From NCBI RefSeq assembly GCF_014648075.1, contig NZ_BMQK01000004.1:531798-595797 (forward strand): a DNA stretch of 64,000 bases, in the 5' to 3' direction. Below the pieces are notes generated by a model, which worked only from the letters and a program-made list of their open reading frames with translations, searched no databases and was not told the origin of the DNA. The position numbers and the translations under genes were made by a program. Below, piece after piece: positions 60,170 to 64,000 of this stretch (position 1 is the stretch's first letter; every line of letters starts with the position of its first letter). This DNA comes from Streptomyces ruber. Lineage in GTDB: Bacteria; Actinomycetota; Actinomycetes; Streptomycetales; Streptomycetaceae.

Positions 60170-60988
60170 ATGACCCGGACCGTTCCCATGACCCCGACAG
60201 CGACCCCGACAGCGACCCCGGCAGCCACAGCGACGGACAACCCGCCCGCGCTCGTCCTCGTGGCGCACGGCAGCCGCGACCCCCGCGCGCTGTCGACCGT
60301 ACGGGCCCTGGCCGAGCGGGTCCGCCGGCAGCGGCCCGGACTGTCCGTGCACCTCGGGCACATCGAGCTGAACGAGCCCCTGCTGCCCGGCACCCTCGCC
60401 GCGCTCGGCGACCGCGAGGCCGTCCTCGTCCCGCTGCTCCTCAGCCGCGGGTACCACGTCAAGCGGGACATCCCGGACATCGCGGCGGGCTCCCGCGTAC
60501 GCGCCCGCATCGCCGCGCCCCTCGGCCCGCACCCGCTCCTCGTGGACGTGCTGCACGAGCGGCTGGCGCAGGCCGGGTGGCGGGCCCCGGCGACCGGCGC
60601 CGAACGCGCGGCGAGCGCCGTCGTGCTCGCCGCCGCCGGATCGCGCGACCCCGACGCGGCCACCGACACCGGCCGCACCGCCGCGCTCCTCGCCGAACGC
60701 CTCGGTGTCCCGGTCGTCCCCGCGTACGCCTCCGCCGCCACGCCCACCGTCGACGGGGCGGTGCGCGCCCTCGCCGCCCACGGCCGCCACCGGACCGCCG
60801 TCGCCTCGTACTTCACCGCGCCCGGCCGGTTCGCCACCGAGTGCGCCGAGGCGGCCCCCGGCATCGCCGCCGATCCGCTCGGCGCCCACCCGGCCCTGGC
60901 CCGGCTCGTCCTGCACCGCTACGACGGGGCCCTCGCGGCCGCCGGGCCCCTCGGGTCCCCCGCGGAACCGGCCCTGACACCGGTCTGA
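60170..60988 (+). CDS. sirohydrochlorin chelatase (CbiX/SirB type), two-domain
   Basis: 272 aa. Inserts Fe or Co into sirohydrochlorin for siroheme or cobalamin. First half: [17 protein letters not shown] with the catalytic His, and [13 protein letters not shown] plus [15 protein letters not shown] with the second His. The second half repeats the fold ([16 protein letters not shown]) but Ala replaces the first His. The Thr/Ala/Pro repeat at the start is variable; a second ATG at 60188 is near. The nearby siroheme-dependent nitrite reductase suggests a supply role. Confidence 0.85.
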   Translation: MTRTVPMTPTATPTATPAATATDNPPALVLVAHGSRDPRALSTVRALAERVRRQRPGLSVHLGHIELNEPLLPGTLAALGDREAVLVPLLLSRGYHVKRDIPDIAAGSRVRARIAAPLGPHPLLVDVLHERLAQAGWRAPATGAERAASAVVLAAAGSRDPDAATDTGRTAALLAERLGVPVVPAYASAATPTVDGAVRALAAHGRHRTAVASYFTAPGRFATECAEAAPGIAADPLGAHPALARLVLHRYDGALAAAGPLGSPAEPALTPV

Positions 60989-61000
60989 CCGGCCGGTTCC
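60964..61000. terminator. possible terminator after the chelatase gene
   Basis: GGAACCGGCC (60964-60973) pairs with 60991-61000; the loop contains the stop codon. A C-rich tail follows instead of T. Confidence 0.45.
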
Positions 61001-61040
61001 CCCTGTCCCGTCCGCCGGTCCGGGCGTCTACTGTCGGGGC

Positions 61041-62450
61041 ATGGCAGGCACCGCACCGCAGGCAGACAGGCACGAGACGACATCACCGCACGCCGACGAT
61101 CTCCATGAGCACCGCGTCGCCCTTCCCGGCTACGACGAGGCGGCCGTCGAACGCTTCGCCGCGGAACCCGACAAACGCCCCGGCCGCACCGCCTTCCAGC
61201 GCGACCGCGCCCGCGTCCTGCACTCGGCGGCGCTGCGCCGGCTGGCCGGCAAGACCCAGGTGGTCACGCCCGGCACCCTTCCCCAGGGTTTCGGCTCCGC
61301 CCGAGCAGGGAGGACCCCCGCCCCGGCCTGGGACGCCAGCCCCCGCACCCGGCTCACCCACTCCCTGGAGTGCGCACAGGTCGGCCGCGAGCTGGGCGCC
61401 GCCCTGGGCTGCGACCCGGACCTCGTCGAGGCGGCCTGTCTCTCCCACGACCTCGGGCACCCGCCCTTCGGGCACAACGGCGAACAGGCGCTCAACGAGT
61501 TCGCCGAGGACTGCGGCGGTTTCGAGGGCAACGCCCAGTCCCTGCGGCTGCTCACCCGGATCGAGCCGAAGCGTTTCGCCACCAAGCCCGTCACCGGTGA
61601 CCCCGCCGGCGGCGACCTCGTGAGCGTCGGCCTCAACCTCACCCGCGCCGCCCTCGACGCCGCCACCAAGTACCCCTGGCCGCGCGGCGCCCACCCCGCC
61701 GACCCCGCCTCCCCGAAGTTCGGGGTGTACGAGGACGACCGGCCGGTCTTCGACTGGGTCCGCGAGGGTGTGCCGGGCCACCGCACCTGCTTCGAGGCGC
61801 AGGTCATGGACTGGTCGGACGACGTGGCGTACTCGGTGCACGACTTCGAGGACGGCCTGCACGCCGGGCACGTCGAGCCGGCCTGTCTGCACGCCGAACC
61901 CGAACGGCGGGCGGTCTTCGACGTCGCCGTCCGCCGGTACGCCCCCGCCGGCACCGAGCCCGCCGAGCTCGCCGAGGCCCTGGACCGCCTCCTGGACCAG
62001 GAGTGGTGGCCGCACGGCTACGACGGCACGGCCGTCGCCCAGGCCCGGCTGAAGGACGCCACCAGCCAGCTCATCGGCCGCTTCTGCCTGGCCGCCGAGG
62101 GCGCCACGCGGGCCGCGTGGGGGAGCGGGCACCTGACCCGGTACGCCGCCGAACTCGTCGTACCGCGCGCGGCCCGGCTGGAGTGCGCCGTGCTCAAGGC
62201 CGTCGCCGACCTGTACGTGATGCAGCGCGCCGAGCAGGAGCGGCTCCGCGCCGACCAGCGGATCGTCATCGCCGAACTGGCCGAGGCGCTCACCGCCCGC
62301 GCGCCCTTCGGCCTCGAGCCGCAGTTCCGCGCGCTGTTCGACGCGGCGCCCGACGACCGCGCCCGCAAACGTGTGATCGTCGATCAGATCGCGTCCCTCA
62401 CCGACGTGTCGGCGCGCTCGTTGCACGCGGGGCTCACCCGGCCCGTGTGA
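61041..62450 (+). CDS. dgt: deoxyguanosinetriphosphate triphosphohydrolase-like protein
   Basis: 469-aa HD-domain nucleotidase that cleaves dNTPs to the nucleoside and triphosphate. HD signature: [15 protein letters not shown] (His near 107) and [16 protein letters not shown] (His-Asp near 134-135), then the distal Asp in [18 protein letters not shown]-terminal helical region ends AGLTRPV. TACTGT lies 7 nt before the ATG: leaderless. Family length matches Dgt/SAMHD1-like bacterial enzymes. Confidence 0.93.
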   Translation: MAGTAPQADRHETTSPHADDLHEHRVALPGYDEAAVERFAAEPDKRPGRTAFQRDRARVLHSAALRRLAGKTQVVTPGTLPQGFGSARAGRTPAPAWDASPRTRLTHSLECAQVGRELGAALGCDPDLVEAACLSHDLGHPPFGHNGEQALNEFAEDCGGFEGNAQSLRLLTRIEPKRFATKPVTGDPAGGDLVSVGLNLTRAALDAATKYPWPRGAHPADPASPKFGVYEDDRPVFDWVREGVPGHRTCFEAQVMDWSDDVAYSVHDFEDGLHAGHVEPACLHAEPERRAVFDVAVRRYAPAGTEPAELAEALDRLLDQEWWPHGYDGTAVAQARLKDATSQLIGRFCLAAEGATRAAWGSGHLTRYAAELVVPRAARLECAVLKAVADLYVMQRAEQERLRADQRIVIAELAEALTARAPFGLEPQFRALFDAAPDDRARKRVIVDQIASLTDVSARSLHAGLTRPV

Positions 62451-62641
62451 CCCGTACGTGGTCCGAGTGGCCCATGTGCCCGCACGGATTCCGTGTGATT
62501 ACGTGTGCCGTGAGCGACCGTGACGGAGGCCGGATGTGACCCTCCGTGGCCTGATCGGGCCACAACCCCTTCCCGCATCACGCTCCGTGCGGGACGCTCG
62601 CATGTGACATCCCCCACACGCACGCCCGCAGGAGGCATCAA

Positions 62642-63907
62642 GTGGTCGACGCGGATCAGACATTCGTCATCGTCGGAGGAGGGCTGGCCGGCGCCAAGGC
62701 GGCCGAGACGCTCCGCGCGGAGGGCTTCACCGGGCGCGTGATACTGATCTGCGACGAGCGTGACCACCCGTACGAGCGGCCCCCGCTCTCCAAGGGCTTC
62801 CTGCTCGGCAGGGAGGAGCGCGACAAGGTCTTCGTGCACGAGCCGTCCTGGTACGCGCGCAACGACGTCGAACTGCACCTCGGCCAGACCGTCGACGCCG
62901 TCGACCGCGCCGCGAAGACCGTGCGCTTCGGCGACGACGGCACCGTCGTCCACTACGACAAGCTGCTGCTCGCCACCGGCGCGGAACCCCGCCGCCTGGA
63001 CATCCCGGGCACCCACCTCGCGGGCGTGCACCACCTGCGGCGGCTCGCCCACGCCGAGCGCCTGCGGGGCGTGCTCGCCTCGCTCGGCCGGGACAACGGC
63101 CACATCGTGATCGCGGGTGCCGGCTGGATCGGCCTGGAGGTCGCGGCGGCCGCCCGCAGCTACGGCGCCGAGGTCACCGTCATCGAGCCCGAGCCCACCC
63201 CGCTGCACGGCGTCCTCGGACCCGAGATCGGCACCCTCTTCACCGAGCTGCACCGCGACCACGGCGTCCGCTTCCACTTCGGCGCCCGGCTCACCGAGAT
63301 CGTCGGCCAGGACGGCATGGTGCTCGCCGCCCGCACGGACGACGGCGAGGAACACCCCGCGCACGACGTGCTCGCCGCGATCGGCGCGGCCCCGCGCGTC
63401 GCCCTCGCCGAGGCGGCCGGCCTCACGCTCGCCGACCGCGCGCGGGGCGGCGGCATCGCGGTGGACGAGCGGCTGTGCACGTCGGACCCCGACATCTTCG
63501 CGGCCGGTGACGTGGCGTCCTTCCCGCACCGCCTCTTCGACCGGCGGCTGCGCGTCGAGCACTGGGCCAACGCCCTCAACGGCGGACCCGTGGCGGCCCG
63601 CGCGATGCTCGGCCGGGACGCCGTGTACGACCGCCTGCCGTACTTCTTCTCCGACCAGTACGACCTGGGGATGGAGTACAGCGGATGGGCGCCGCCCGGC
63701 TCGTACGACGAGGTGGTGATCCGCGGGGACGCGGCGAAGCGCGAGTTCATCGCGTTCTGGGTGCGCGAGGGGCGCGTGCTGGCCGGGATGAACGTGAATG
63801 TGTGGGACGTCACAGAGACGATCCAGAGCCTGGTCCGCAGCGGTGTGCAGGTGGACGCGGAGCGGCTCGCGGACCCGCGCGTGCCCTTGGAGAGCCTGGT
63901 CGCCTAG
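62642..63907 (+). CDS. FAD-dependent ferredoxin/rubredoxin reductase-like protein
   Basis: 421 aa. FAD site FVIVGGGLAGAKAAETL near 8-24, PYERPPLSKGFLLG, NAD(P) site IVIAGAGWIGLEVAAAARS near 146-164, and DIFAAGDVASFPHRL. The C-terminal reductase domain ends with the ESLVA tail. GGAGG is 6 nt before the GTG start. Transfers electrons from NAD(P)H to a ferredoxin or a P450 chain. Its TAG stop is the junction with an IS element, so the 3' end may be trimmed or altered. Confidence 0.9.
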   Translation: MVDADQTFVIVGGGLAGAKAAETLRAEGFTGRVILICDERDHPYERPPLSKGFLLGREERDKVFVHEPSWYARNDVELHLGQTVDAVDRAAKTVRFGDDGTVVHYDKLLLATGAEPRRLDIPGTHLAGVHHLRRLAHAERLRGVLASLGRDNGHIVIAGAGWIGLEVAAAARSYGAEVTVIEPEPTPLHGVLGPEIGTLFTELHRDHGVRFHFGARLTEIVGQDGMVLAARTDDGEEHPAHDVLAAIGAAPRVALAEAAGLTLADRARGGGIAVDERLCTSDPDIFAAGDVASFPHRLFDRRLRVEHWANALNGGPVAARAMLGRDAVYDRLPYFFSDQYDLGMEYSGWAPPGSYDEVVIRGDAAKREFIAFWVREGRVLAGMNVNVWDVTETIQSLVRSGVQVDAERLADPRVPLESLVA

Positions 63908-64000
63908 GGCCTGTTGTGAAAGTGCTGGTCACAGCCACTCGTTGATGGCTGCGACCAGCACGGTCGCTTGGTAGCGGACGGCGAGTTTGTCGTACCGGGT
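63908..64000 (-). mobile_element. IS5-like insertion sequence, left end (partial)
   Basis: The outer end starts GGCCTGTTGTGAAAG at 63908, directly after the reductase stop. This resembles the terminal repeats of Streptomyces IS5-family elements that I recall (GGGCCTGTTG-type). A CTAG at 63904-63907 could be the target. The rest of the element lies outside the window. Confidence 0.75.
63929..64000 (-). CDS. IS5-like transposase, C-terminal end only
   Basis: Last 23 codons: TRYDKLAVRYQATVLVAAIN followed by EWL and stop. This tail (RYDKLAxRYxA) is the conserved C-terminus of many Streptomyces IS5/IS4-type DDE transposases. The start and catalytic residues are outside the window. Confidence 0.8.
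   Translation of the reverse strand, partial: TRYDKLAVRYQATVLVAAINEWL

Noticed and set aside
1..64000. tRNA, rRNA, CRISPR array, prophage or biosynthetic gene cluster
   Set aside because: No cloverleaf-like sequence, no regularly spaced repeats with unique spacers, no phage structural genes and no polyketide, NRPS or terpene genes were seen.

Overview
The window looks like a Streptomyces chromosome (or a very close actinomycete). GC content is very high with strong GC3 bias, GTG and TTG starts are common, and many genes start about 7 nt after a -10 hexamer (leaderless transcripts). Families typical of the genus are present: ROK, TetR, XRE with DUF397, PadR, a DUF4097 ABC operon and a class F sortase. 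From memory, the order recO-uppS-(znuACB-zur)-glyS, ppdK, nirBD and nasA resembles the Streptomyces core genome. I could not check this by alignment. No rRNA, tRNA, CRISPR array or biosynthetic gene cluster was seen.

Layout. 1-7.1 kb: a dipeptide-type ABC importer with a fused permease-ATPase, a DHDPS-family lyase cut by the window edge, and a divergent FadR-type regulator. 7.2-11 kb: a small phosphatase, two small conserved genes, recO, uppS and a glycosyltransferase. 11-14.3 kb: a zinc uptake operon, znuACB-zur, with two Zur boxes. 14.5-18.7 kb: glyS, an alpha/beta hydrolase, an aldo-keto reductase and a TetR regulator. 18.8-22.3 kb: an accessory patch of lower GC with an XRE regulator carrying a C-terminal domain, three overlapping small genes, a secreted GH16-like enzyme and a tiny secreted peptide. 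22.4-26.4 kb: a MalY-like lyase, an MFS pump and dusB. 26.4-31.6 kb: two glycosidase-like genes divergent from a ROK regulator, with a tandemly repeated 3' end. 32-35.5 kb: ppdK and an excalibur protein. 35.6-38 kb: two SDRs and a TetR regulator.

38.1-43.3 kb holds nirBD, an FAD protein and a TauE-like permease, with a GlnR-type box. nasA at 54.2-56.4 kb has a second box of the same geometry, and a sirohydrochlorin chelatase follows at 60 kb. Together these form an assimilatory nitrate/nitrite set (nitrate reduction, nitrite reduction, siroheme supply) probably under GlnR. 43.3-44.6 kb has a sortase and a tail-anchored exported protein. 44.9-46.7 kb has two flavin enzymes. 46.7-50 kb is an operon of an RHH regulator, a DUF4097 protein and an ABC exporter. 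50.4-54.2 kb has an imine-reductase-like enzyme, a GNAT, a decayed XRE/DUF397/ATPase module, a possible toxin-antitoxin pair and a PadR operon. 56.5-59.2 kb is a second regulator-ABC-2 operon whose promoter lies inside a 52-bp dyad. 59.3-63.9 kb has a DUF218 protein, cbiX, dgt and a ferredoxin reductase. The window ends in an IS5-like element joined exactly to the reductase stop codon.

No clear new multi-gene defence or biosynthetic system was found. The best leads are the repeated 3' end, the 52-bp promoter dyad, the four-site octamer cluster before the RHH gene, the collapsed XRE/DUF397 module and the small-gene trio beside the XRE regulator.
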